NCBI GenBank assembly: GCA_949358305.1
Contig: OX442314.1
Span: 36,141,608-36,205,607, forward strand
Direction: 5' to 3'
DNA: 64,000 nt
Source of the DNA: Strigamia acuminata
Lineage: Eukaryota > Arthropoda > Chilopoda > Geophilomorpha > Linotaeniidae
Shown: positions 38,676-49,964 of the stretch, one piece after another
How the letters are laid out: every line of letters starts with the position of its first letter
Position numbering within the stretch: the stretch's first letter is position 1
Program-made: the position numbers and the translations under genes
The notes under the pieces: generated by a model
The model's input: the letters and a program-made list of their open reading frames with translations, nothing else
Told to the model about the DNA's origin: nothing
Database searches by the model: none

Positions 38676-40899
38676 TGACACAATGTGACCAAAAGCAGGA
38701 CCGCAGCTTGCAAGGTGAACAAGTGGAATTAAGTCACGACCAATGAGGAGACAGGAGATTAGGCTCAAGTAGCCATTCTTGGGAGAGGGATTAGTGATGT
38801 CACTTCCCCCCCCTGGTTTCCCATTGGTAGAAAATTAAAATAATTTATAGAATCAATTTCCCAGAGTTCCAAGAAAATGTCGAAATTTGAAATTCCAATC
38901 ATTCTCGAAAATTCCGAGATTTCCACATGTTTTTCTATTGTCTTTCCAGTCGCCATGTTTGATTTTTAAAATAAAAACAAAATTTCGACCGTTTTAATGT
39001 TCCAATTCCTACATTTCTGCAGAAAAAACAACACTTTTTGAAAAAACAATAGTGATTTTTCGGTTTGGAACTAGAAGTTCTGAACCAGATCAAAATGGTC
39101 TGATTCCACAAAAACATGACTTTTGTGCTTTTCTAAAAAAGCACGAAATCATGTCTGTAGAACTTCGAAATTTTCAAACCAGTTAATTTTATCATTGTTA
39201 GCAACAAATAACAAAATCAAACCGCGCTAGCGCGCAGACAAACCGATTCTTGATGCCTCGCAAGAAGAAACAGAGGAAGAAAGATAAGAAAATAAAAATA
39301 AAAAATTACAAAATACTGGGTGTTTTTTAATCTAAAAGACACCCAAAAAGTTCCAATTTTTAGCAGAAGGTTTTTGCAGATATTTACACTACGGGGATAT
39401 TGTTGCAATCTCTTCTTCTGCCCCAAGAGACCAACAAACGCGCCCGCTCACCCCTTTCGGAGACTCATTCCAGTCTGCACGAGGCTGCCTTTCGACAGAA
39501 ACGTGCCTACACTGAGATGTCTGTTCATCCCAATGAAATGGTGTTTTTTGTGGAACAGTCAGTTGCACTTAAAGTAAGAAGGAAATGCATCTTCTGTCCC
39601 TAGTCGCCTTGGGTCCCACCCTTCAGCCGCCATTGTGAAGCCATATCGCCCTCCATTTGACGCTGTATACAACCCGGCATTTGAGGTGATTATTACCGCT
39701 GTCAGGTGTGGAGTCCCAAGAAAACCATGAAAATCATAGATAGGGAAGTTTAGAGAAAAAGTAAAAAATGAAAAAGATGTAAAAACAACTAATTTCCAAA
39801 TTACAGAGATTGCTCCAGACTGTGGTTTGAGCACAGTCCTTTAACAAACTGCAGTAGCCCAGAAATCAAGCAAGAGTGAATAAAATTCAGAAACAAAAGT
39901 TACAGGCTAGATTCCCAATCTTTTTTCAAAGTTGGTAGCTACCTGAACGCACAGATATCGTTCCTACGCCCTAACGAACTCTCTGTGCCATTTGAGCACT
40001 TCACCATCGGTATCCCCGTACCTCCGGCAGCTCTCCCTGCTGTCCGTGTCCCAATTTCAGCAACTCTTGGGTTAAATACGTTAACTTGCAGTTGCCTACC
40101 AACCAGTACACGGGACAGGGTAGGATTATGACCGATGTGAACCCGGATGAGCGCCTTGAGCAGCCACAACGCAACCCATAAATTATGAGTCGCAACAAAA
40201 AACAAGGCAGTCTTCCCATGTGTGCGGACACTTCGCTGCCACTCGGGTCCAACTACACGCCAACTCACCGCACGTGACTGTTCCCGCGCCAGCGACCACT
40301 AAGCTAGCAACCTGCATCCAAGCGACTAAACGTCCTACAAGAAATTTGATGTCACTCAAAGCTCAGTTCAACATCGCCTCCTCGCCCGGCCCATAATGGA
40401 ACCAGTGATTGCAGCGTGGCACCTGGAATATGACCGCTTCTCCCCCGTGGGATTTGGTTTGCTGGTGGCCACCAGCGCGCCTCCTCCACGAATCGAGTTT
40501 GAATACGCTGCAGACTGTTCCATTACTTTTACTTGGGCTGCGCACCAAGAAATAGAAATAATAAAGAAGGTTTGGAATTATATTCCCCTCCCAACCACTC
40601 AGTTTTTTAGGCTAAGCTAGAAAGGAATAGAAGACCGTTGGAAAGTGTGGCTAGTGTAAGTCCCGGCTTGCCAGTACCCAGGCAAGCTGGACATGCAAAG
40701 CCACCAATTTTTGTCTGATCAGGGTCCAATGGTCAGCGATTAGCGGCCGTTTCGCCTGCTGACCCCCTATCACAATCATGACCAAGGAAATTTCCCCCTC
40801 TAGTTGAAAGAAAAAATTCATTTAATATTGTGCTTCACACAATCAGTAAATTAGAATAGTATTCGCAAGAGAATTCAAAATCCTGGACGGGCCCACAAT
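38676..40899 (-). other. Long 5' leader of element 2
   Basis: About 2.2 kb separate the PBS from gag, which is unusually long. A hairpin near 40645-40695 (GCTTGCC/GGCAAGC) lies in the PBS-proximal part and could be a packaging structure. A polypurine-tract-like copy lies at 38804-38816. A minus frame at 39939-40268 has a faint ankyrin-like motif (GKTALFFVATHN) but is not convincing. The leader may include an intron or a foreign insert. Confidence 0.5.
40874..40895 (-). other. Primer binding site candidate of element 2
   Basis: Four bases inside the 5' LTR the minus strand reads TGGGCCCGTCCAGGATTTTG. It starts TGG and its complement ends in CCA, with a TTCAAAA T-loop-like word at a tRNA-like distance. 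Confidence 0.6.
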
Positions 40900-41522
40900 T
40901 GTGAGTGTTCGGACGGACGCCACGTGGTCGGGGGAGAGCCACGGAGGCGCTGGACGCAACACACACGATAAAACAAACCACGAAATACACGGAGACACAA
41001 TATAGTTTTAGTTATGGCTTTATTAGATGTCTAGGGGTATGATTGTAGTGTCCCATAGTGTATTTCCCAAGGCGGCGGTTCCTTCGAACCGTCCCTAATC
41101 AGACCGCGTGGCACGGCGGCCATCGGCCGCCATGACACACGAGGTCGGTAATCGGTTTTGGGCCACGCCGCCGAAGTTACGGTTAACGTCCGGCGGACGT
41201 GGCGCAACTGGACGCTCAGGTCCCGGCGGGCGATATCATCGCCACGCCGATAGTTTGGGTTATCTTTGCAGCCAGTTTCGGAGGCGGTCGCGATGCGACC
41301 GTTCGCCTTGCTGGTTGATCAACAACTCTCTTGTCCCTACGGGGACCAACCACTTCCGGAAGGGCGACTTCCGGGGCCCGATCCTGCTTGACCAAAGGCC
41401 CGCAGCTCCACCTGGTTGCGGGGGACCGCAACAGGCTGCGCGAGATACGAGAGGCGCTGGAGCTGCGCCAAGTGCATTGCCGTTGCAGTGCAGCGACCCG
41501 TGCGCAGGGGCAGCTGGTCACA
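40900..41522 (-). repeat. Element 2 LTR, 5' in coding sense
   Basis: Partner of 30732-31354 and followed by the second AGAT. It contains many CCG/CGG words and overlapping open frames in both strands that reflect composition and not genes. Confidence 0.93.
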
Positions 41523-41535
41523 AGATAAAATAAAA

Positions 41536-41745
41536 GTAGACAATAATAATTGTTAATTTTACTCGATAAAAATTGTACAGAAACGGTTTGGTTGTAGAAA
41601 AGGCGGACACGTTTTTCCGCATTACGAATTTCCCACGAGAGTCGTGGAGACTCTTGGGATTTTCTTCTGTGTTACGACACGGAGACAAAGACGCCGATCC
41701 GGGTGTTGGAAGAGATTACGATGGATACTGTAGTATATTTTTACA
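41536..41745 (+). pseudogene. EndoG-like gene fragment
   Basis: The 5' part (to about 41590) matches 61830-61880 upstream of the EndoG-like gene. The sequence then jumps directly to bases equivalent to 62430-62560, inside the coding part (GGCGGACACGTTTTTCC... through GGTGTTGGAAGAGATTACGATG). The intervening start codon and N-terminal half are deleted, and the rest ends before the fold is complete. It is a non-functional duplicate. Confidence 0.8.
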
Positions 41746-41937
41746 ACAAAAACATTAAAGTGCAGTAAATACATGCATGCATTGCTGCATCATTAGTTCG
41801 AGTTTTAAACAAATCCCATGTGTTCGTAGTTTTTATACCTCACCTTATATCAAATTCACCATTGAAACCAAATCGATCAGTACACTCACGCCTTGATTCC
41901 CAATTAGTACTTGAACACAGTCCTTTCTCATTGCGGA

Positions 41938-42597
41938 TTCTATGATCCTATGTTGAACGTGTAACCAATCTCGTCGTCAATATCACGCTCACTGACTCGT
42001 ACGTACTGTACTCGATCAGTGGTTCCACAATCACATCCTCTATTATTTTTCAATTTGCATACCTTTGCAAAATGTCCCTTCTTGTGGCAAAACAAAACAC
42101 TCTTTATCTCGTGCTCCCGTACATTCATTTGCCATTTTCCCCGGACGTCCGTAACGATAACATTCCTTTCCCTTTGGTCTCGATTCCAGTTTTTCCTCGC
42201 CCTGGTTCGGTCTATTTCCGCTTTTTCGAAAATTCCCGCAACTTCTCCTATTTCCTCGAACTCGTAAATTTCCTTTATCGCCGGAAATTTGACTTACAAC
42301 CTCTTCCTTATTAGGACTTTTTCCACTGAAATCCTTCCCCATTACCGTCGCTTGTCGCTCACTGGCTTTTGTTGCACGTGCAAGAGTCAATAACAGTTTT
42401 AACGTAAAATTTTCTTCCCTTAACAAACGTCGCCGCAGAGGTTTATCCCTTCCTTTTTCCTTTTTTCCTTTCTTCCTTCCGTTCCCAGGCACCTTCCATC
42501 CAAGGCGATCTGGGTAGTACCTAGTATAGATTTCTAGATGATTTTCCGAACTGCAAATAACGTCTTCACGTCTGAATGTGTCAGAAACTGACCCCAC
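41938..42597 (-). pseudogene. Gag relic of another Ty3/gypsy family
   Basis: Overlapping minus frames give the C-terminal part of a Gag typical of animal Ty3/gypsy elements: a LLREENFTLKLLLTLARATKASERQA motif order, then two CCHC knuckles, the first damaged (CYRYGRPGKMANEC, with a Cys to Tyr change) and the second (FCHKKGHFAKVC) in another frame. At least one frameshift is present. It is unlike the Gags of elements 1-3. Confidence 0.75.
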
Positions 42598-42639
42598 AAT
42601 TCTAACTCGATGTTTCCGCGTTCAAAGGTTCGAGCATTG

Positions 42640-42957
42640 TCAGAGTAAAACAGAGCGGGATATCCGCATCAGGCGCCAAAGCGCCGAAACGCCATTAAAA
42701 ACTTCGATACTGATAAATCCTCGGTAACCTCCAGGTGTATTGTTCTTGTTACAAGGCACTTGAAAAGAAGAATGTATGATTTCACTTCTTTCTTTTCCTT
42801 CACGATGTAAAGCGGACCCATTTGATCCATACTGGTATGAGTAAAGGGAGTGGAACATATAACTGTTCTCCCTGATCGTTTCTTGCATCGGTCCACACAG
42901 GTCCCATGCTTGAAATTTCGTATTTACTTTACCAGAAAGCGGCAGCGACCACGACAA
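42640..42957 (-). pseudogene. BEL/Pao integrase fragment, copy 2
   Basis: Near-identical to 21386-21703, with the same frameshifted integrase motifs. Confidence 0.75.
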
Positions 42958-43441
42958 GAAAACTCAAGAAACGCGGCTGAAAAAATACACGTGAATACAA
43001 GACGGTAGAAGAAATTAGACTGGAGATCTGGTCTGTACGTAGCATTTATTAGAAGGCGTTATGTGGTGGTGGTTTTTTTACTACTACCCGTATTAGACTT
43101 ATGATTAGAAATTAGACAAGCCTTAAATTAGCAACATTTATTTTGACTGTAGTATAATTAAGAAATACAAAATAGAATTTTTTTCAAAATGGTTCAAAAT
43201 CATCTGAAAATGAATTATAAAATTACAAAGATAATCTGCACATGAAATACCAAAACGCTGCAGAGTGCGTAAAAACCCTTGCAACATCAAAACAACAGCA
43301 GTCACTGGTAATAACCATAACCATAACCAAAACCAAAACCATAAGCATAACCATAACCATAACCCTATTTATTTTAATCATTAGCAGAATTTTCATTAAA
43401 TGCACTTTACAAAATGTAATATCATTTGCAAAGCAACAGCA

Positions 43442-45061
43442 CTATATGTTTTTTGTTTCAACTGAGTTTGCCTTGAATGCAGCATGCACATAAACCGATT
43501 TCCTTTTCGTCGATGCAAAACGAGTGTTCATCGTTCTGGGCATGGATGATCTTAATTTCCTCCAGAAGTAAGGTTTCTTGGCTTCGACATATGTCGTCAA
43601 CGTTATGAACGATTTAAATTCCTGATCCACTTTGGACAAGTCAGGAACTTCGTCTGGAACAACAGCAATCACCCGACGCACTCTATCTTGGAGCGCCTTT
43701 TGGTAAGCGATGTCGAACTCCAAACGACTCCACGAACTCTTCAAATAATTGTCAGTCAACACCATGATGGTCCGTTTGCTGCTTTCCACCGATTTCACTA
43801 TCTGATCCGTTATAAATTCACCCGCGCCCCAGTCCCGGTTGTGTAGACACAGTTTGTACGAAGGATTGCCTGTTTCCAGCCCCGGGACGAGGAAGTCCAC
43901 GATCCAGTCTTCGTCCGCGCTACTGTACGAGACGAATGCGTCGTATGTTTTGTCTGCGTCGATGTCTTCTTCAGTCACAAACCTCAAACAAATTCCTTTG
44001 GAGAACATGTAGTAGAAAATTTCTGATTTATACCTGTAGGAGAGTATTGTAAACACACTTAGTAAAATTACAATTATAATAACTGGTAGTAAAAGGAATA
44101 ACAAATTAAAAGGTTTACAAATTCGATCAATATCAGTAAAATTGTAAGGTACATTATCTATCATACAGGTTAATGTATTTTTATCCTTAAAAGGGTGAGA
44201 TTTGAGCACACGTTTACTCATTTCACAGTCACATTTCCAAGGATTATTCGAAAGCTTGAGTTTTTCCAAATTTAACAAACTCGCAATTTTATCGTCGAAT
44301 TTGCTGAGGGAGTTGTTGTTTAAATAAACAGCGGACAAGTTTGGGAATATAGGCATATTTTGTAACAATTCCAATCTATTATACGAGAGATCTAACATTG
44401 TTATCTGCGACCAAATTGGATCATGTTTTTCTGGTAACGAGGAAATCTTATTTCGGGTTAAATTTAAGTGAACAGCCACTGTTGAACCATACAAAGGTAT
44501 TTTGGGGAAACGAGTCAAGTTGGAGTTAATGCAAGCAATCGACACATATAGTGGGGCACCGAGGTCATCAACACTGCAGTAACATCCAGGTGGACAATTT
44601 TTGGGATACTCACAATACAAGTTATTAACCGTTAGCAGAGATGTACCATTCATTTGAGGCGGGTAGGAACAGGAATTGTTTTGTGTGTTAAAAGTGACTG
44701 TTGCACTCTGATTGCGCAGGTACTTGATAAATCTGTTTAATCTGCAGTCACACACAAATGGATTGTGAGACAAGTCAAAATAAACATACCTGGTGTTATG
44801 TATGTGAATAATTTCAAAATACGTGAAATTGACATGGGCAATTTGATTGTGGCTCAAAATAACTTGACGGACGTTTTGAAAGGCTTTCAGATCATTGTCA
44901 TCTAATTTGCTAATATTATTAAACGAAATGTCAATGCTTTTGGTTACCCTATCAAACATGCCATAGTGAATTTCATGTAAGCAGCAATTAGAACATTTAT
45001 AGTTTTTTATGTACTGGCCAACTTCTGTTTTAAAAAGAACTTGATACTTTGTAGGACAATT
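43442..45061 (-). pseudogene. TLR copy 2, C-terminal part (split by element 3)
   Basis: The frame covers the last LRRs, both Cys caps, the membrane segment and a complete TIR domain (YDAFVSYS, RDWGAG, FW), with the same C-terminus as copy 1. Removing element 3 and one AATT joins it to 60310-59143: 1168 + 1616 bases = 928 codons including the stop, so the receptor frame was intact before insertion. In the present arrangement the LTR contributes an in-frame ATG at 45095-45097 and 12 codons before the junction. Confidence 0.85.
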
Positions 45062-46632
45062 TGTGACAATTCTACTTTTAGCTGAATAATTAGCCATTAC
45101 AAGAGATAAATCGGTTTAGACAAGACATTTCTACAACTAGAAATAACCTAACCGAGATAAGCTACGAAATTTTGTACAACGTGAATATGTGATCAAATAT
45201 AATAACTTACGATTTTGTGTGATATAATTACATGTTTATTAACATTACAACTGGGTTGGGGTTCTGGATAAGTGTAACGGCGGCTACACTGGTTGAGGTT
45301 CCGGGCGATGCTGTTCGAGTGGTGCGGCTGACTTTGCGGCATCGTCACAGTTAGCGCTACGGAGACGTATTCGGTCCCGCAGCTCGGATATCTATTAATA
45401 CGAAGAATCCTTCGCATTTGGTCGGGAATATTCATTAGAATATTCCGTATTCAAATCATCAAAACATATTAGTGTAATATAACAAATGAATTGTTATATT
45501 GTTATTCTATGGGCGGGGACAGTCACGACAGTCGAGGGGACCATCGCGGGAGTTGTTGAGACTCCATCCGCCAGCATGCCTTACGACGACAAGATCTCGT
45601 GATCAGGCGCCGGGTATTTGTTTTCTGCGACGAGTCGCTTTCAGTGGTACCAACCACTGGGTAAACAGTTCCTAGGGGACTACCAGATCGGCATTACCAA
45701 TACCCGAGTGTTTGTTTAGCGCAAGGTATGAATGCAATTGCTCACGGGCCACCAACCCGGTGCGTCGCCTGTGAATAAGGCTTTTACCGACCTCGGACAA
45801 GTCTTGCCCACTTAACGGAAGGGCCAATGCACTGCATCGGAACCCTGGGAAAATAGTTTGCCCGCATTTGTTTGACGGGTTTGACTTCCCGTATATGTGC
45901 TCTGGCAGAGCATCTGACCTATGATCGGAGAATCTCGCAAATAGATGCGACTATCACCGATCATATGATTTGATATTTGTTTAACGGTGTTAATCAATCC
46001 CGTACATGAGCGATATACTAAGCCACCGTATGAAATCCTACTGTCCCTTAGAACAGCTGGTTAACACTACGGGGCCATTTCATGTGTAAAACATGTCTAT
46101 TACCGGAGTTAGCCTTCCCGAAAGGGCCCTACAACAAGCAATAACAAACTAGTAATAATACTATTTGTGGAGAGCTGAGGAGGCCTGATGTGTCGATAAA
46201 GAAAGTGAGATCCAACGATAACAACTTATCAATACAAACAATATAAACATATTCAGAATCAAGCCAGGGGGGGAGCTCGTGAAAACCAGAGCTTATATAG
46301 TTCTAGAGAACAATCAGATTGGCGACAGCCAATCAGGTGTCTGAATCGATGGATTCGTGGATCACTAGTCCGGACCTAATATTGAACTGGGTCCAGAAGA
46401 GTCCGATTGGTCATCTTCAACAGGTAAGTAAAACCGGATATTGATTCGATAGAATCAATATCTCAAGTAAATAATACTTAGCTTAGTCCAATAAAATACT
46501 GTATATTTTATTCGCAACGTTATATTAATTCTTTAATATAACTCGCAACTTTATCGAGTTTAAACTGCGCGCGTTAGACAAACAGCGCCATCTAGTGTGA
46601 ACATTGGATAATACGGTTTTATAACCGTCACA
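45062..46632 (-). repeat. Element 3 LTR, 3' in coding sense
   Basis: Repeat of 57572-59142. In coding sense a TATATAAG box lies at 46300-46293 and an AATAAA at 45240-45235, so the R region would be roughly 1 kb, very long. The middle (about 45490-46140) is G/C-richer and full of short inverted repeats. Confidence 0.93.
46293..46300 (-). promoter_or_regulatory. TATA box in element 3 3' LTR
   Basis: TATATAAG on the minus strand, about 330 bases from the LTR start, is the best core-promoter candidate. The identical copy in the 5' LTR is at 58803-58810. The 3' copy points into the C-terminal half of TLR copy 2. Confidence 0.55.
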
Positions 46633-47363
46633 CATCCCCCGGTGACAAGCATAGAGTTTCCAACTCTTTAATTGTCATTCTTAATATCTTAAGAAATGTT
46701 CACCAAATTCTATTGAATTGTTAGACTCAACTCGTACTCTTTTTAATTTATCTAAAATTAATCAACTACTTTCTTTCAGAAACAGCGTAGACGATTAGAC
46801 TAATCGGCTTTCCCGCACAGCACATCTCCCGGTTGCCAAGCAACGAAATGAACTCGTCCGAACTCGTTCTCATGTTCGACAGCGCGGATTTCAAAGGAAA
46901 TCTTAACTTCTCTAATCAAAATAAACTTCTCCGTAGTTTATATAATTCAGATGAGACATTAAATAAATTTATGCAAATTTTATTTATCAAATCTAAACTA
47001 CGAATCATTCTTTATTACGGTTGTTATAAAAATGAAAACTGACTTCAACTCGAAGTCTTTTAAAACTTTGATCAAAGTGAAAACAAAACACACAAATCAT
47101 TATGTAATTGAAAACACAACACATCTTATTATGATAATAAGCAAGATTAACAAAATATAAATTGAATTCAGACTTGAATCCAATTTTTTAAATCAAACTT
47201 ATTCTCATGAATATTAATAATTAGCTCAAAAATCTTCAAACAATTAAACAAATTATTCTTAATTCAGATATAAACGAAATCACACTTGAAAACACAACAA
47301 ACAACACTTGGCATATTTTTAAACTTAAAAATATCCACTCTGAAGAATAACAATTGTTATTTT
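46633..47363 (-). other. 3' untranslated part of element 3 with polypurine tract
   Basis: The minus strand reads ACCGGGGGATG next to the LTR, a short G-run that serves as the polypurine tract candidate. The rest is A/T-rich and without a gene. Confidence 0.5.
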
Positions 47364-48857
47364 CTACTCTTTCTTCTTGACGTCAGTCGACTTCTCAACC
47401 GGTTTCTCAACTTCGGTCGAAGTTAGGAAATCCGAGGATTCTTCAGTTGCCTCGGTGGAGGCGGCGGAAAATACTGCTTCCTCGGGCTTTTCCACTTCCT
47501 CCGGACTCGGTGGAGGGAACGGCAAATCTTCCAGAAGATCATCCACGAAGTCGATGAGAGAAATTGGTTTCTCTTCGGCATCTTCATACTTCGACTCGTC
47601 GGAAACATCCGACTTAGCAACGGGAGGGACCTCCGGCTTCTTGATTTGCTCCGCAACAATCTTCTGGAGTCGACGGGCTCGTCCTCGAGCGACGATGTTT
47701 TGTCGCTGCTCCTGGGCAATTGCTTTAGCTCTGTCCAGTGTAAGGCATCCTCGTCCACGAGACATGGTTCTCGGACGAGTTACCACTTCTTCCTCGACGC
47801 TCTCAACCTCTTGCACCGTTTCGTCCGAAATTTCCGACACATTCGATGAGGGCGGATGTCGAAAGGCTTCGACCGTCAGTCCTGCATTGGCAGCGGCTCT
47901 TTCCTTCGTGAGGAACCTGGGGTCGATGTAAACGGCTTCTCCTCGAGCGTTGAGAAACACGCGACAAATTGGGCAGTGAGCCCAACATCTCTTCTCGTTA
48001 GGCTTCATCTCCTTCACGACATGGGGTTCCACCTCCTTGCGCCAGGGCTCTGAGCGCGGTCGCACCTTCGTGCCTCGGCAGTTGGGGCATCTCATAAGAG
48101 AAGAGCCGGCGGAAGCACCGCAACACCAACCACAACCAACACAAAATGGACAGATGGTCTCCGTCGCTTGGTCGGTGACAATATTGTCGTGGGGAATTCC
48201 CTGCGCAATATCCCGCGCACACTGCTCACGGCGCTTTTGGGCCGCCTCGTCCTTCTTCTTGGCTTTATAAGCCATGCGCTGCGCGTTGGGACGGGCCGTC
48301 GACGCGGGCAGCCGAAAAGCTCCTGGCGGAGGTTCCGTCCATCCAGACGAGGAGGCAGACGACTCTGCTCCGGCGGGAATCCATCCTGGATTCGCAGCTA
48401 CAGGGGTAACTGGGGCACTGACGGCGGAAGTATTCGCGACGGTCGGCGGAACACTGGCTACGGGTGGCTGGAACACTGGCGTGTGTGGAGCCAGCGGAAC
48501 ACTGATGACATTCGTCGGCGGATGTACCACTTGCACGAGCGGGGCCAGTTGGGCCATTGGAGCTGGCTCAGAAATGGTCAGCTGCGCACTTATCCTGGGA
48601 AGAACTTCCGTTGGCAGCGGCGCATTCGCTTGCATATCGAGCGGAAGGCATTCCGGGTGTGAGCCAATCCAATTCAGCGCGGCTAATTGAAGCGGCGTCA
48701 GGTTGAACGTCGGCACAGGTGCAATTTGTTGCAACCTCATCAAATTCCGTTCGGCGGAACGACGCTGTTCCCCCTCTGTTGAGGTGGATGAGCTGGAGCT
48801 GGAACTTCGTCGATGCCGACGATGGCTTCGTTTAGAATGGTGTTTATTCGAACCCAT
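47364..48857 (-). CDS. Element 3 ORF3: RS-start, zinc-motif protein in the env position
   Basis: The best start is ATG 48857-48855, two bases after a TTCTATTTTAG splice-acceptor-like sequence; the frame is open further up to 48992. The N-terminus is basic and Ser/Arg-rich (KRSHRRHRR then a Ser run). A Pro/Ala/Val-rich middle follows, then a basic AKKKDEAAQKRR stretch. A Cys cluster follows with CPFCVGCG and CPNCRG (CxxCxGxG-like pair) and then HCPIC. The tail is acidic. There is no signal peptide or membrane segment. The motif class matches element 2 ORF3, so the two are probably homologous. Function is unknown; nucleic-acid binding is inferred. Confidence 0.8.
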   Translation of the reverse strand: MGSNKHHSKRSHRRHRRSSSSSSSTSTEGEQRRSAERNLMRLQQIAPVPTFNLTPLQLAALNWIGSHPECLPLDMQANAPLPTEVLPRISAQLTISEPAPMAQLAPLVQVVHPPTNVISVPLAPHTPVFQPPVASVPPTVANTSAVSAPVTPVAANPGWIPAGAESSASSSGWTEPPPGAFRLPASTARPNAQRMAYKAKKKDEAAQKRREQCARDIAQGIPHDNIVTDQATETICPFCVGCGWCCGASAGSSLMRCPNCRGTKVRPRSEPWRKEVEPHVVKEMKPNEKRCWAHCPICRVFLNARGEAVYIDPRFLTKERAAANAGLTVEAFRHPPSSNVSEISDETVQEVESVEEEVVTRPRTMSRGRGCLTLDRAKAIAQEQRQNIVARGRARRLQKIVAEQIKKPEVPPVAKSDVSDESKYEDAEEKPISLIDFVDDLLEDLPFPPPSPEEVEKPEEAVFSAASTEATEESSDFLTSTEVEKPVEKSTDVKKKE

Positions 48858-48858
48858 T

Positions 48859-49964
48859 CTAAAATAGAATAAATCATTTATTAAAACAATTTTTTTTGCT
48901 TCCAAACTCCCAAAATTCTTTGTATTCAAAAAATTGCAAAAATACGTTCGTAACAACTTCGTGTAAACTGAGTTATTTATAACTTGTATCACATGTCACT
49001 TAATGACTCATGTCCCCTTGTGTTTATGACAAGAGAATAGACTCGCCCGAAGGATTTTTTCAAAATCGCAACTTGTTGAGTTTTCTCTCGAAAATTCTTT
49101 TTAGCTATCTTTTCAATAGAAACTCTAGTTCTGAATAATTAATTATTCCATTCCACGTGTGAGTGAAAATAAAATACCGAATAAACTTCGGTTGATAATT
49201 TATTACGAATAAAAATTACCCAAGCCTCGACCGCAACTTAATTTAAATTAGTGCTACTACGCTTAAAATAACAACTACTTGTCTAAATTCAAGCCATCTA
49301 ATTCATTCGATAGAATAATAAATTTCCCCGCTAAATTAGCTAAGTCACGTTTTATAACTACACGTGAATTTTCCCAGTTTTAGTCAAAACTTTTATCGGG
49401 ACGCCGTATACAAGTGTTACGAACATTTTTACAACTCTTTTGAAAAAAGAATTCAAGATTTACTTACGTAATTATCGTTTTAGGAATTCCTAAATTTCCG
49501 CAAACTCTCACTTAATGGATAAGTCCGTTCGTTTAAATCTTTCTCGACGTGCGAAGAAAAGGTAGAGACGAGTAGACCGGTGCCCACGTGTTGAAGTGTG
49601 TGTGTGCAATGAACCCTGGGATTTTTATCCCCTTTTAATCGGGTTCGAGGTTTAATCGCACTTCGATAATCACGTGTCTTCGTGAGACGACGAGATCACT
49701 TGTTTCAAGTAAATCTTCGTATTTTTTAATAATAAAAAAATACCTGCATATCTCAAATAAAGTCAATCAAAGAGATAATCTATCGAAACTAATTAATTTC
49801 GATACAAATTTATATTTTAATATAAATCTGACGAGGATGTGTGTTTATTATGTCCCCCGGTGTTGAGATTATAAATCACTACACGAATTTAGACATGTAA
49901 ATAAGCACACACCAAGTTTTAAATAACACTTTATTAAATCCTAGATAACTTTGAGATTTTTATC
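48859..49964 (-). other. pol-ORF3 spacer of element 3 with candidate splice acceptor
   Basis: About 1 kb without a supported gene. The minus strand reads TTTATTCTATTTTAG ending at 48859, directly before the ORF3 ATG. This is a good 3' splice site and suggests ORF3 is made from a spliced RNA. Confidence 0.5.

Larger units (their letters stand above)
30732..41522 (-). mobile_element. Element 2: complete Ty3/gypsy LTR retrotransposon (10.8 kb)
   Basis: Two 623-bp LTRs (30732-31354, 40900-41522) with TGTGAG...GTCACA ends flank gag, pol and ORF3 on the minus strand. The target duplication AGAT is at 30728-30731 and 41523-41526. A G8 polypurine tract and a TGG-initial primer site are in place. All pol hallmarks are present. 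The LTRs are unusually G/C-rich for this region and differ only in two tight clusters (see findings). The element lies between SRPK copy c and the EndoG-like fragment. Confidence 0.95.
42605..45061. repeat. Segmental duplication, copy 2, first part
   Basis: Matches 21353-23810 at high identity: BEL fragment, hexamer repeat and the C-terminal half of the TLR. It is interrupted at 45061 by element 3 and resumes at 59143. Confidence 0.88.

Noticed and set aside
39939-40268. Ankyrin-like protein in the element 2 leader.
   Set aside because: One weak GKTALF motif only, frame not sustained, and no second repeat.
46833-47042. 69-codon + strand frame in the element 3 3' region.
   Set aside because: Antisense to the element, A/T-rich, no motif.
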